Counted from the first letter of the stretch, positions 34,099 through 42,975 are shown. The stretch is DNA of 64,000 bases from Streptomyces sp. NBC_00820 (GCF_036347055.1 NZ_CP108882.1:3794501-3858500), one strand, 5' to 3'. A program made the numbers and translations. The notes: generated by a model from the letters alone, not told the origin.

Positions 34099-35378
34099 AC
34101 GAGGCCAGCCTCTCGGAAGGATTCCAGGGTCGGGCGGATGACGGCGGTCGGACCGGTGCCGGCCACCGCGTCGAGGGTCTTGAGGCCGTCGCCGGTGTTG
34201 AGGACGACCGTGGTGAGCGTCGGGTCCAGGGCGCCGCTCTCGATGAGCTTCTTCGTGACGCCGACCGTCACCCCGCCCGCCGTCTCGGCGAACACGCCCT
34301 CCGTGCGGGCCAGCAGCCGGATGGCGGCCACGATCTCCTCGTCGGTCACGTCCTCCACCGCACCGCCGGTGCGGCGCGCGATGTCGAGGACGTACGGCCC
34401 GTCGGCCGGGTTGCCGATGGCGAGGGACCTGGCGATGGTGTCCGGCTTCTGCGGCCGTACGACGTCGTGGCCCGCCTTGTACGCGGCCGACACCGGCGAG
34501 CAGCCCTCGGCCTGTGCGCCGAAGATCCGGTACGGCCGGTCCTCGACCAGCCCGAGCGCGACCAGCTCCCGCAGCCCCTTGTCGATCTTCGTGAGCTGGG
34601 ATCCGGAGGCGATCGGAACCACGATCTGGTCGGGCAGCCGCCAGCCGAGCTGCTCGCAGATCTCGTACGCCAGGGTCTTGGAGCCCTCCGCGTAGTACGG
34701 CCGCAGGTTGACGTTGACGAAGCCCCAGCCCTCGCCGACCGGGTCGCCGATCAGCTCGGAGCAGAAGCGGTTCACGTCGTCGTAGTTGCCCTCGATGCCG
34801 ACCAGCTCACCGCCGTAGACGGCGGCCATGACGATCTTTGCCTGCTCCAGGTCGTGCGGGATGAACACGCAGGAGCGCAGGCCCGCGCGGGCCGCGGCGG
34901 CGCCGACCGCGCCGGCCAGGTTGCCGGTGGAGGAGCAGGACAGGGTGGTGAAGCCGAAGGCGCGGGCGGCCTCCAGGGCCTGGGCGACGACGCGGTCCTT
35001 GAAGGAGTGCGTCGGGTTCCCGGAGTCGTCCTTCACGTACAGCCCGCCGGTGACACCCAGCTCGCGGGCGAGGTTGCGGGCCTCGACGAGCCGGGTCCAG
35101 CCGGGGTTGAGGTTGGGCTTGGCGGCCACGTCGGCGGGGACGGGCAGCAGGGGCGCGTAGCGCCAGATGCTCGCGGGGCCGGACTCGATCCGCGCGCGCA
35201 GTTCCTCGGTGTCGTACGCCGAGAAGTCGTAGGCGATCTCGAGGGGGCCGAAGCACTCCTCGCAGGCGAACACCGGGCCGAGCGGTACTTGGTGGCCGCA
35301 CTCGCGACAGCTCAGGGCGGCGGCGGGGCCGAGGTCGACGGTGGGAGTGCTCTGGGGGGCGACGGTCTGCACAGCCAT
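34095..35378 (-). CDS. metM: Threonine-synthase-like PLP enzyme, probable O-phosphohomoserine sulfhydrylase MetM
   Basis: 427 residues of the threonine synthase family. An N-terminal zinc ribbon has Cys24, Cys27, Cys39 and Cys42. The PLP lysine is Lys127 in 'NPTHSFKDR', with the phosphate loop 'SCSSTGNLAGAVGAAAA'. Classical annotation would be ThrC. The SAM-I riboswitch upstream and the translationally coupled sulfur carrier indicate a methionine-pathway role, as described for MetM, which takes sulfur from carrier MetO. A separate true ThrC would be expected elsewhere in the genome. ATG 35378 was chosen over an upstream Met 11 codons earlier, inside the riboswitch. Confidence 0.82.
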   Translation of the reverse strand: MAVQTVAPQSTPTVDLGPAAALSCRECGHQVPLGPVFACEECFGPLEIAYDFSAYDTEELRARIESGPASIWRYAPLLPVPADVAAKPNLNPGWTRLVEARNLARELGVTGGLYVKDDSGNPTHSFKDRVVAQALEAARAFGFTTLSCSSTGNLAGAVGAAAARAGLRSCVFIPHDLEQAKIVMAAVYGGELVGIEGNYDDVNRFCSELIGDPVGEGWGFVNVNLRPYYAEGSKTLAYEICEQLGWRLPDQIVVPIASGSQLTKIDKGLRELVALGLVEDRPYRIFGAQAEGCSPVSAAYKAGHDVVRPQKPDTIARSLAIGNPADGPYVLDIARRTGGAVEDVTDEEIVAAIRLLARTEGVFAETAGGVTVGVTKKLIESGALDPTLTTVVLNTGDGLKTLDAVAGTGPTAVIRPTLESFREAGLV

Positions 35379-35397
35379 GGAGGCGAGGCCCTTTCTC

Positions 35398-35540
35398 CTC
35401 ATCTTCCTCACGACGCATCTCGCCGTGAGACGGATTTGGCACCTTCCCTAGCCGGGAGCCTCGCGGATGAGAACGAGTGACCGACTGGAGGGTTGCCGGG
35501 GCTTCATCGGGCCGTATCCCTCTGCCCCTCTGGATGAGCG
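35398..35540 (-). promoter_or_regulatory. SAM-I (S-box) riboswitch
   Basis: On the minus strand the 5' arm CTCATCCAGAG (P1) is followed by GGGGCAGAGGGA, CCCGATGAAGCCCC and CGGCAACC. Then come AAGGTGCCAA and a P4-like CGTCTC/GAGATG hairpin, ending in GAAGATGAG, which closes P1. These are the S-box landmarks in order. The 3' arm ends about 20 nt before the metM ATG, so SAM binding could hide the ribosome site (translational control). The length, about 140 nt, is longer than minimal S-boxes because P3 is extended. Confidence 0.9.
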
Positions 35541-35652
35541 GTATGTAGTTGTGTGAACGCTCTTGACCCCCGACATGCGATGGTCATCGGCGTTGCTCAA
35601 GACTGTAACCGAAGGCCAGGACAGTGGAGAGAGTCGTCCGAACCGCGAGACG

Positions 35653-35677
35653 GGTCACACGGTTTCCGCGTGTGACC
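35653..35677 (+). promoter_or_regulatory. Inverted repeat in the gpgS upstream region
   Basis: GGTCACACG, 7-nt loop, CGTGTGACC: a 9-bp perfect dyad 89 nt before the gpgS start. It could be an operator or a leader hairpin. Confidence 0.45.
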
Positions 35678-35765
35678 ACCGCCCCTCAGCACCACCCCCG
35701 AGCGCCACACCTGAGCACGACACCTGATCACGTCCCCCGATCACGACAGTGAGGAGCCACCGACC

Positions 35766-36710
35766 GTGCTGGAAGAAGTCGAGCGCTGGCTGGCCACCCG
35801 CTCCTGGTCCGTGGCCGACCGCCCCCTGCACCGTGTCCTGGCCGCCAAACAGCGCACCGGCCAGTCCGTCTCCGTCGTCCTTCCCGCACTCAACGAGGAG
35901 GAGACGGTCGGCGAGATCGTCAGGGTCATCCGTCACGACCTCGTGGAGCAGGCCCCGCTGATCGACGAGATCGTCGTCGTCGACTCCGGCTCCACCGACC
36001 GCACCTCCGAGGTCGCGGCCGCCGCCGGAGCGCGGGTCGTGCACCGCGACGACATACTCCCGCGCCTGCCCGCCGTACCCGGCAAGGGCGAGGTGCTGTG
36101 GCGCTCCCTGCTGGTCACCGGCGGGGACATCGTCTGTTTCGTCGACGCCGACCTCAGGGAGTTCTCCGCGGACTTCGTCCTCGGCATCGTGGGCCCACTG
36201 CTCACCGACCCTGACGTCGACCTGGTCAAGGCGATGTACGACCGTCCGCTCGCCGGTGCGAGCGGGCAGGGCGGCCGGGTCACCGAGCTGATGGCCCGCC
36301 CGCTGCTGAACATGCACTGGCCGCAGCTGGCCGGCTTCGTGCAGCCGCTGGGCGGCGAGTACGCGGCGCGCCGCTCGCTGCTGGAGCAGCTGCCGTTCCC
36401 GGTGGGCTACGGCGTGGAGCTGGGCATGCTGGTCGACGCCCTGCACCTGGTGGGCCTGGACGCGCTGGCCCAGGTCGACGTCGGCGTGCGCAAGCACCGG
36501 CACCAGGACGGGCAGGCGCTGGGCCGGATGGCCGCCGCGATCTACCGCACCGCGCAGCTCCGCCTCGCGCGCGGCCACCTCGTGCGGCCCGCCCTCACCC
36601 AGTTCGAGCGGGGCGAGGACGGGTTCGAGCCGCGCACCTACTCGGTCGACACCGAGGAGCGGCCGCCGATGGCGGAGATCGCGGAGTACGCCGCGCGCCG
36701 GGTCGCGTGA
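35766..36710 (+). CDS. gpgS: Glucosyl-3-phosphoglycerate synthase
   Basis: 314 residues from GTG 35766 with GAGGAG upstream. GT81-type features: 'VSVVLPALNEEETVGEIV' (nucleotide-sugar binding), 'VVDSGSTDRT', 'DIVCFVDADLREFS' (DxD metal site), then 'FVQPLGGEYAARR' and 'DVGVRKHRHQD'. The enzyme makes glucosyl-3-phosphoglycerate, precursor of glucosylglycerate (compatible solute) and of methylglucose lipopolysaccharides in mycobacteria. It lies beside otsA, as in other actinobacteria; no gpgP is present in the window. Confidence 0.93.
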   Translation: MLEEVERWLATRSWSVADRPLHRVLAAKQRTGQSVSVVLPALNEEETVGEIVRVIRHDLVEQAPLIDEIVVVDSGSTDRTSEVAAAAGARVVHRDDILPRLPAVPGKGEVLWRSLLVTGGDIVCFVDADLREFSADFVLGIVGPLLTDPDVDLVKAMYDRPLAGASGQGGRVTELMARPLLNMHWPQLAGFVQPLGGEYAARRSLLEQLPFPVGYGVELGMLVDALHLVGLDALAQVDVGVRKHRHQDGQALGRMAAAIYRTAQLRLARGHLVRPALTQFERGEDGFEPRTYSVDTEERPPMAEIAEYAARRVA

Positions 36711-36846
36711 GCCGTGGCACGCACGGTGGTGTGAACGGCCGGGTCGCGTGAGCCGTCGGCCGGGCGCCGGAGTGCGGCCGTATACAAGCCCCTTTCGGGG
36801 CGGACCGTACGTTTGAGCGTTTACGGGCCGGGCTAGGTTCAGGACC

Positions 36847-38274
36847 ATGGCTTCCACGCAGGGTGCTGAGGTGCTGGTCGCGTCCAACCGCGGCCCGGTT
36901 TCGTACGAGGTGGACCCCGACAGCGCCGACGGCGCGCTGCTGGCCAGGAGAGGCGGCGGCGGACTGGTCTCGGGACTGTCCGCCATCGGACCGGACACGG
37001 ACGCGGTGTGGGTGTGCGCCGCGCTGGGCGACGGCGACCGGGAGGCCGTACGGCGTGCGCGGGGCGGACTGCTGCCGGCCGAGGACACCGGCGGGCAGCG
37101 GGTGCGGATGCTCGGCATCGACGCCGACGTGTACGCCGACGCCTACAACGGCATCGCCAACTCGACGCTCTGGTTCGTCCACCACATGCTGTACCAGACC
37201 CCGCTGGAGCCGGTCTTCGACGCGGAGTTCCGGCGGCAGTGGGAGTCGTACCGGGCCTACAACCGCGCCTTCGCCGAGGCGCTCGCCGAGGAGGCGGCCG
37301 AGGGCGCGGCGGTGCTGATCCAGGACTACCACCTGGCGCTCGCCCCCCGGATGCTCCGGCAGCTGAGGCCCGACCTGCGCATCGGGCACTTCTCGCACAC
37401 CCCGTGGGCGCCGCCGGACTACTTCCGGCTGCTGCCCGACGACCTCGCGGCCGAACTGCTGACCGGCATCCTCGGCGCCGACCGGGCGGCGTTCCTGACC
37501 CGGCGTTGGGCGGACGCGTTCACCGAGTGCTGTCACGAGGTGCTCGGACCCGGCATTCCGTCCGGGACCCGGATCGGGGTGCACGGGCTCGGCGCGGACG
37601 CGGACTTCCTGCGTGAACGCGCGCACCGGGCGGACGTGGCGGAACGGATGGCCGCGCTGCGCGAGGAGGTCGGCGAGGGACGCCGGACGATCGTCCGGGT
37701 GGACCGCACCGAGCTGTCGAAGAACATCGTGCGGGGGCTGCTGGCCTACCGGCAGCTGCTCCGGGACCGTCCCGAGTGGCGCGAGCGGGTGGTGCACGTC
37801 GCCTTCGCGTATCCCTCGCGGCAGGACCTCGCGGTGTACCGCGACTACACCGACGAGGTGCGCCGGGTCGCCCAGGAGATCAACGCCGAGTACGGAACGC
37901 CGGGTTGGACGCCCGTCGTGCTGCACGTCAAGGACGACTTCGCCCGCTCGCTGGCCGCCTACCGGCTCGCGGACGTCGCCCTGGTCAATCCGATCCGGGA
38001 CGGCATGAACCTCGTCGCCAAGGAGGTGCCGGTCGTCTCCGACGAGGGGTGCGCGCTGGTGCTGTCGCGGGAGGCGGGGGCGTACGAGGAGCTGGGCGAC
38101 GACGCGATCGTGGTGAACCCCTACGACATCACGGGTACGGCCGAGGCGCTGCACGAAGCGCTGAGCCTGCCGGCGGCGGAGCGGGCCGAGCGGTCGAAGA
38201 GGCTGGCCGCCGCCGGTACGGCGCTGCCTCCGGCGCAGTGGTTCCTGGACCAGCTGGGGGCGCTGGACCGGTGA
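36847..38274 (+). CDS. otsA: Trehalose-6-phosphate synthase
   Basis: 475 residues of GT20: 'VASNRGPVS', 'GGGGLVSGLS', 'NSTLWFVHHMLYQ', 'VLIQDYHLALAPRMLRQLRP', 'IGHFSHTPWAPPDYFR', 'VDRTELSKNIVRGLLAY' and 'VNPIRDGMNLVAKE' are the conserved substrate loops. Joins UDP-glucose (or GDP-glucose) to glucose 6-phosphate. TAGGTT (36834-36839) stands 7 nt before ATG with no Shine-Dalgarno: leaderless. otsB lies next to it in the opposite direction, with ends 30 nt apart. Confidence 0.95.
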   Translation: MASTQGAEVLVASNRGPVSYEVDPDSADGALLARRGGGGLVSGLSAIGPDTDAVWVCAALGDGDREAVRRARGGLLPAEDTGGQRVRMLGIDADVYADAYNGIANSTLWFVHHMLYQTPLEPVFDAEFRRQWESYRAYNRAFAEALAEEAAEGAAVLIQDYHLALAPRMLRQLRPDLRIGHFSHTPWAPPDYFRLLPDDLAAELLTGILGADRAAFLTRRWADAFTECCHEVLGPGIPSGTRIGVHGLGADADFLRERAHRADVAERMAALREEVGEGRRTIVRVDRTELSKNIVRGLLAYRQLLRDRPEWRERVVHVAFAYPSRQDLAVYRDYTDEVRRVAQEINAEYGTPGWTPVVLHVKDDFARSLAAYRLADVALVNPIRDGMNLVAKEVPVVSDEGCALVLSREAGAYEELGDDAIVVNPYDITGTAEALHEALSLPAAERAERSKRLAAAGTALPPAQWFLDQLGALDR

Positions 38275-38304
38275 CGGCCCGGCGCCCGTGACCGCCCGGG
38301 CGGC

Positions 38305-39171
38305 TCACTCCATGTGCGCCGCCAGGGCCCGCAGCAGTCCCACGACACCGCCCGGCCCGTCGACCACGAGGTCCGCCCGTTCGGCCAGTTCCGTCACCTC
38401 GGAGCTGCCGCTGCACACGAGGAGGCCGGGGATTCCCTCGGAGCGGAGTTCGTCCACCGCGGCGTAGGCGGGGAGGTCACCGAGGTCGTCGCCGGCGTAG
38501 AGGACGGACTCGGCGCCGGTGGCGCGGACGTGGTCGAGCAGGGCGACGCCCTTGTCCGTGCCGGGCGGGCGCAGTTCGAGGACCAGGCGGCCGGGCTCGA
38601 CGATCAGACCGTGCCGGGCGGCGAGGCCGGCGAGGGGTTCGCGCAGGGCCTCGAAGGCGGCCTGCGGGTCCCGCGCGCGGCGGGTGTGCACGGCGAGGGC
38701 ACGGCCCTTCTCCTCGATCCAGGTGCCGCGCCAGGCGCCGACGCTGTCCAGGAAGCCGGGCAGTTCGGCGCGGGCGGAGGCCACGCCGGGATGCGGCGCG
38801 GGGGCGGTGACCGTGGCGGTCACCGCGTCCCAGCGCTCGGCGCCGTAGTGGCCGAGGACGACGAGGTGCTCCAGGCCGGGGACGCCCGCGAAGCCGCCGT
38901 TCCGGACCGCGACCCCGGGCGGCCGGCCGGTGATCACGGCGACGGAGGCCACCTTCGGGGCGAGGGCGGCGAGCGCGGACACCGCGTCGGGGTGGGCGCG
39001 GGCCTGGTCGGGGTCGGCGACGATCGGGGCCAGTGTGCCGTCGAAGTCCAGACCGATCGCGGCGGTGCCCGGCTTGGCGAGCAGTGCCTGAAGTCCGTCC
39101 CGGCCGGCCTGGGTCACGGGGACGGGAAGTGGATCCATCGGGTTGGTCGAGTCCGTCGTATGGATGCCCAT
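38305..39171 (-). CDS. otsB: Trehalose-6-phosphate phosphatase
   Basis: 288 residues of HAD type. 'IGLDFDGTLAPIV' has the catalytic Asp pair, 'SVAVITGRP' the Thr/Arg segment, and 'VLYAGDDLGDLPAY' the metal-binding loop; the cap includes 'WIEEKGRALAVHTRRA'. Completes trehalose synthesis with OtsA, but is transcribed convergently rather than in an operon. Confidence 0.94.
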   Translation of the reverse strand: MGIHTTDSTNPMDPLPVPVTQAGRDGLQALLAKPGTAAIGLDFDGTLAPIVADPDQARAHPDAVSALAALAPKVASVAVITGRPPGVAVRNGGFAGVPGLEHLVVLGHYGAERWDAVTATVTAPAPHPGVASARAELPGFLDSVGAWRGTWIEEKGRALAVHTRRARDPQAAFEALREPLAGLAARHGLIVEPGRLVLELRPPGTDKGVALLDHVRATGAESVLYAGDDLGDLPAYAAVDELRSEGIPGLLVCSGSSEVTELAERADLVVDGPGGVVGLLRALAAHME

Positions 39172-39226
39172 GGGGCGACACTATCCGCGGAACGAGGCCC
39201 GCACGCCTTGCTTACCGGCGGTTTTC

Positions 39227-39451
39227 TCAGCGTTCCGAGCGGCGGGACGCGCGGATGCGGCGCAGGCGGTTGACGGTCACCGGATCGTGTTCCAGGGCCC
39301 GCTTGTCGTCCAGCAGCGCGTTGAGCAGCTGGTAGTAGCGCACCGGGGCCAGACCCAGTTCCTCGCGAATCGCCCGTTCCTTCGCGCCGGGGCCGGGAAA
39401 GCCCCGGCGCTCCAGCGCGAGGATGGCCTTCTCCCGGCTGCCCAGTTCCAT
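39227..39451 (-). CDS. DUF3263 protein
   Basis: 74 residues: 'REKAILALERRGFPGPGAKE', 'IREELGLAPVRYYQLLNALL' and a basic C-terminal end. The middle reads as a helix-turn-helix-like domain, so DNA binding is possible; function unknown. ATG 39451 has TACGGT 7 nt upstream (39459-39464 on the minus strand), so leaderless. Lies 35 nt after the solute-binding gene. Confidence 0.9.
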   Translation of the reverse strand: MELGSREKAILALERRGFPGPGAKERAIREELGLAPVRYYQLLNALLDDKRALEHDPVTVNRLRRIRASRRSER

Positions 39452-39486
39452 GGTGCCCACCGTAACGCCGGGCACCGACAGCCGGC

Positions 39487-40761
39487 TCAGTTGATCGCGC
39501 TGCTGTCCGCCGCGGTCGCCTGGGCCTGGAGGCGGGTCAGGACGCCGGCGGGGCTGCCCCCGGGGAGGAAGGCCTGGCCCATGCTCTCCTTCACGGCCGT
39601 GCTGATCTCGGCCCAGGAGGTCTTGCCCGCGGGGTAGAGCTGGGAGCCGGGCAGCTGGTCGAGGAAGGGCCGCAGGGCCTTGTCCCGGGCCGCGCCGGAC
39701 GCGTCCATGGCGCCGGACGCGGAGCTGGTGACCGGCAGCTGGCCGAACTCGCGGGAGAAGTCGAGGACGTTCTTCTCCTGGTACACGAAGTCGAGGAAGG
39801 AGCCGATCTGCTCGGCGTGCCCGTTCTGCCTGAAGGCCGTCATCCAGTCGGTGACGCCCATCGAGGCCCTGGCCCGGCCGGTGCGGCCCGGCAGCGGCAC
39901 CATGCCGAACTTCACGCCCTTCGCCTCGGCCTGCTGGATCAGCATGGGGTGCCCGTCGAGCATGCCGACCTGGCCGTCGGCGAAGGCGGCGAAGGCAGTG
40001 GCGCGGTTGAGCTTGCCGGGGGCGACCGGACCGGTCAGGCCCTTGCCGACCAGGTCGTCCTTGAGCCAGGTGAAGGTGCGCGTGTTCTCGGCGGAGTCGA
40101 GCGTGTAGGTGCCGATGTCGTCGGTGTAGCCGCTGCCGCCGGCGAGCATCCACTGCATGGCCTCGGCCTGCGCCTCCTCGGGGCCCAACGGCAGCGCGAA
40201 CGGGTACTTCACGCCCTGGGCCTTGAGCGCGCGGGCGTCGGCCGCCAGCTCGTCCCAGTCGGTGGGCGGGGTGATGCCGGCCTCGGTGAACAGGGTCTTG
40301 TTGTAGAAGAGCACGCGCGTCGAGGCGGCGAAGGGCATGCCGTACTGCTCGTGGTTCCACTGACCCGCCTCGGCGAGCTGGGAGGAGAAGTCGCCCTGGG
40401 TGGTGATGGAGAGCAGGTCGGAGGCCGGGTAGAGCTTGCCCGCGGCCGCGTAGTCGGCGTAGGAGCCCATCTGCGCCATGTCGGGGGCGTGGCCGGCGTC
40501 GACCATGTCCTTGACCTTGCGGTCGACGTCCTTCCAGGAGTAGACGCTGACCTGGACCTTCACTCCGGGGTGCTTGGCCTCGTAGCTCCTGACCAGGGCG
40601 TCCCAGTACTTCTGGGTGCTGTTGGCCGCGGAGTCGCCGTATTCGGCGGCGACCAGCTTGAGGGTGACGTCGGAGGAGCCCGTGCTCCCGCAGCCGCCGA
40701 GGACCGCCGCCATGCCCAGTGCGGACACCACCGCGATCGTTCCTGCCATACCCCGACGCAC
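39487..40761 (-). CDS. ABC-transporter sugar-binding lipoprotein
   Basis: 424 residues with a lipoprotein signal; lipobox 'LGGC' is followed by Gly-Ser-Thr. The mature part is an extracellular solute-binding protein family 1 fold ('VKVQVSVYSWKDVDRKVKDM', 'APDMAQMGSYADYA', 'VTDWMTAFRQNGH'). GTG 40761 is chosen over an earlier TTG because CTGGGG lies 8 nt upstream. Its promoter region is shared with nagK and contains two dre-like sites, so amino-sugar uptake under DasR is plausible; no permease genes adjoin. Confidence 0.9.
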   Translation of the reverse strand: MRRGMAGTIAVVSALGMAAVLGGCGSTGSSDVTLKLVAAEYGDSAANSTQKYWDALVRSYEAKHPGVKVQVSVYSWKDVDRKVKDMVDAGHAPDMAQMGSYADYAAAGKLYPASDLLSITTQGDFSSQLAEAGQWNHEQYGMPFAASTRVLFYNKTLFTEAGITPPTDWDELAADARALKAQGVKYPFALPLGPEEAQAEAMQWMLAGGSGYTDDIGTYTLDSAENTRTFTWLKDDLVGKGLTGPVAPGKLNRATAFAAFADGQVGMLDGHPMLIQQAEAKGVKFGMVPLPGRTGRARASMGVTDWMTAFRQNGHAEQIGSFLDFVYQEKNVLDFSREFGQLPVTSSASGAMDASGAARDKALRPFLDQLPGSQLYPAGKTSWAEISTAVKESMGQAFLPGGSPAGVLTRLQAQATAADSSAIN

Positions 40762-40808
40762 CGTCAAATCCCCAGTTCTGCTGTCCGACTGTCCGCATTC
40801 CGGACTCA

Positions 40809-40842
40809 TAAGGTCTACACCAGGCGAGTGGACTAGACCTCT
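40809..40842. promoter_or_regulatory. Tandem dre-like (DasR) operators between the binding-protein gene and nagK
   Basis: Site 1, TAAGGTCTACACCAGG (40809-40824), and site 2, AGTGGACTAGACCTCT (40827-40842), begin 18 bp apart. Site 2 matches the 16-bp dre consensus at 14 positions; site 1 has two mismatches in the 12-bp core. Site 2 covers the expected -35 of nagK, whose -10 is probably CACACT (40857-40862). Confidence 0.85.
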
Positions 40843-40868
40843 CGCGGGTAGGGGGTCACACTGGGCCC

Positions 40869-41810
40869 GTGAGACATGTCGTCGCCCTGGACGTGGGCGG
40901 TACCGGGATGAAGGCCGCCCTGGTCGGCGAGGACGGCGCGCTGCTGCACCGCGCCCGCCGGCCCACCGGCCGCGAGCACGGCCCCGAGGCGGTGGTCGGG
41001 AACATCCTCGGCTTCGCCGCCGAGCTGCGCGCGTACGGCGTCGAGCACTACGGCGAACCGGCCGCCGCGGCCGGCCTCGCGGTCCCCGGCATCATCGACG
41101 AGGAGCAGGGCGTCGCCGTCTTCGCGGCCAACCTCGGCTGGCGGGATGTCCCCCTGCGCGCCCTGGTCGCCGAGCGGCTCGGCATGCCCGCCGCGCTCGG
41201 CCACGACGTGCGCACCGGCGGCCTCGCCGAGGGCCGGCTCGGCGCGGGCCGGGGCGCCGACCGGTTCCTGTTCGTGGCCCTGGGCACCGGGATCGCCGGC
41301 GCCATCGGCCTGGACGGACGGGTCGAGGCGGGCGCGCACGGCTTCGCGGGCGAGATCGGGCACGTCGTCGTACGGCCCGGCGGCCTCGCCTGCCCCTGCG
41401 GACAGCGCGGCTGTCTGGAGCGGTACGCCTCCGCGTCCGCCGTCGGCTCGGCGTGGGCGGCGGTCCGCGAGGACCCGGGAGCGGACGCGGCCGGCTGCGC
41501 CGAGGCCGTCGCGTCCGGCGACCCGGACGCCGTCCGGGTGTGGCAGGAGGCGGTGGACGCGCTCGCCGACGGCCTGGTCACCGCGCTCACCCTGCTGGAT
41601 CCGCGCACGCTCATCATCGGCGGCGGCCTGGCCGAGGCGGGGGACGTGCTGTTCCGGCCGCTGCGGGACGCCGTCCGCCGCCGGGTCACCTTCCAGAAGA
41701 CGCCCGCCCTCGTCCCCGCCGCCCTCGGCGACACCGCGGGCTGCCTGGGTGCCGGGCTGCTCGCCCGTGATCTCCTCGACTCCACCGACCCCTCGGAGGT
41801 AACCGCCTGA
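40869..41810 (+). CDS. nagK: N-acetylglucosamine kinase (ROK family)
   Basis: 313 residues. 'VVALDVGGTGMKAALV' is the ATP phosphate loop, 'LGTGIAGAIGLDG' the second, 'HGFAGEIGHVVV' the substrate loop and 'CPCGQRGCLERY' the ROK zinc motif. The ROK kinase with nagA in one operon and dre-like sites upstream matches the DasR-controlled nagKA unit of streptomycetes. CACACT stands 6 nt before the GTG. The stop and the nagA ATG share one base. Confidence 0.9.
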   Translation: MRHVVALDVGGTGMKAALVGEDGALLHRARRPTGREHGPEAVVGNILGFAAELRAYGVEHYGEPAAAAGLAVPGIIDEEQGVAVFAANLGWRDVPLRALVAERLGMPAALGHDVRTGGLAEGRLGAGRGADRFLFVALGTGIAGAIGLDGRVEAGAHGFAGEIGHVVVRPGGLACPCGQRGCLERYASASAVGSAWAAVREDPGADAAGCAEAVASGDPDAVRVWQEAVDALADGLVTALTLLDPRTLIIGGGLAEAGDVLFRPLRDAVRRRVTFQKTPALVPAALGDTAGCLGAGLLARDLLDSTDPSEVTA

Positions 41811-42952
41811 TGGCTCTCAGCTTGGTTCTCGCAGGTGCCCGGGTGGTGCTGCCCACCGGGGTGGTGGACGACGGACGCCTGGCCGTGGAGGGCACCCGGA
41901 TCGCGCACACGGCCCCCGAGGGCGCCGAGGTCGTCGACGTACGGGGGCACTGGCTCGTCCCCGGCTTCGTCGACCTCCACAACCACGGCGGCGGCGGCGC
42001 CTCCTTCTCGGGCACGGCGGACGACGCGCTGACGGCCGTGCGCGCCCACCGCCGGCACGGCACCACCACCCTCGTCGCCTCCACCGTCACCGACGAGATG
42101 GACGTACTGGTGCGCCAGGCGGGGCTGTTGAGCGAGCTGGCCGAACAGGGGGAGATCGCCGGCATCCACTTCGAGGGGCCGTTCATCTCGCCGTGCCGCA
42201 AGGGCGCGCACTCCGAGGCGCTGCTGCGCCACCCGGAGCCGGCCGAGGTCCGCAAACTGATCGACGCGGCGCGCGGCCGGGCCCGGATGGTCACCCTCGC
42301 CACCGAACTGCCGGGCGGCATCGACTCCGTACGGCTGCTCGCGGAGGCCGGGGTGATCGCGGCGGTCGGGCACACGGACGCCACCTACGAGCAGACGGCC
42401 GAGGCGATCGACGCGGGCGCCACGGTCGCCACCCACCTCTTCAACGCCATGCCCGCCCTCGGCCACCGCTCCCCCGGCCCGGTCGCGGCCCTGCTGGAGG
42501 ACGAGCGGGTCACGGTGGAGCTGATCAACGACGGCACCCATCTGCACCCGGCCGCACTGGAGTTGGCGTTCCGTCACGCGGGTGCCTCCCGGGTGGCCTT
42601 CATCACCGACGCGATGGACGCGGCGGGCGCCGGTGACGGCCGCTATCTGCTCGGCCCGCTGGAGGTCGAGGTCAGCGACGGCGTGGCCCGCCTGGTGGAG
42701 GGCGGCTCGATCGCCGGCTCCACGCTGACCCAGGACCGGGCTTTCAAGCGGGCGGTGACGATCGACCGGCTCCCGGTGCGGGACGTGGTCACGGCCCTGT
42801 CCGCCAACCCCGCCCGGCTGCTCGGCCTGTACGACCGCGTGGGCTCGCTGGAGCCGGGCAAGGACGCGGACCTGGTCCTGCTGGACGAGGACTTCGGCCT
42901 CAAGGGCGTGATGCGCCGGGGTGAATGGGTACTCACGCCCCAACTGCCCTGA
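41810..42952 (+). CDS. nagA: N-acetylglucosamine-6-phosphate deacetylase
   Basis: 380 residues of amidohydrolase fold: 'VPGFVDLHNHGGGGASFSG' (metal His pair), 'GIHFEGPFISPCRKGAH' (Glu metal ligand), 'VGHTDATYEQTAEAIDAGA', 'ATHLFNAMPALGHRSPG' and 'FITDAMDAAGAGDG' (catalytic Asp). Deacetylates GlcNAc 6-phosphate supplied by NagK, the PTS or MurQ. Translationally coupled to nagK (TGATG). Confidence 0.96.
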   Translation: MALSLVLAGARVVLPTGVVDDGRLAVEGTRIAHTAPEGAEVVDVRGHWLVPGFVDLHNHGGGGASFSGTADDALTAVRAHRRHGTTTLVASTVTDEMDVLVRQAGLLSELAEQGEIAGIHFEGPFISPCRKGAHSEALLRHPEPAEVRKLIDAARGRARMVTLATELPGGIDSVRLLAEAGVIAAVGHTDATYEQTAEAIDAGATVATHLFNAMPALGHRSPGPVAALLEDERVTVELINDGTHLHPAALELAFRHAGASRVAFITDAMDAAGAGDGRYLLGPLEVEVSDGVARLVEGGSIAGSTLTQDRAFKRAVTIDRLPVRDVVTALSANPARLLGLYDRVGSLEPGKDADLVLLDEDFGLKGVMRRGEWVLTPQLP

Positions 42953-42975
42953 TCTGCACCCCCCTTCACCGCACG

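Noticed and set aside
35542..35547. TACATA as the -10 of the metM transcript
   Set aside because: A start from it would cut off the 5' arm of riboswitch helix P1; the promoter must lie further upstream or start earlier.
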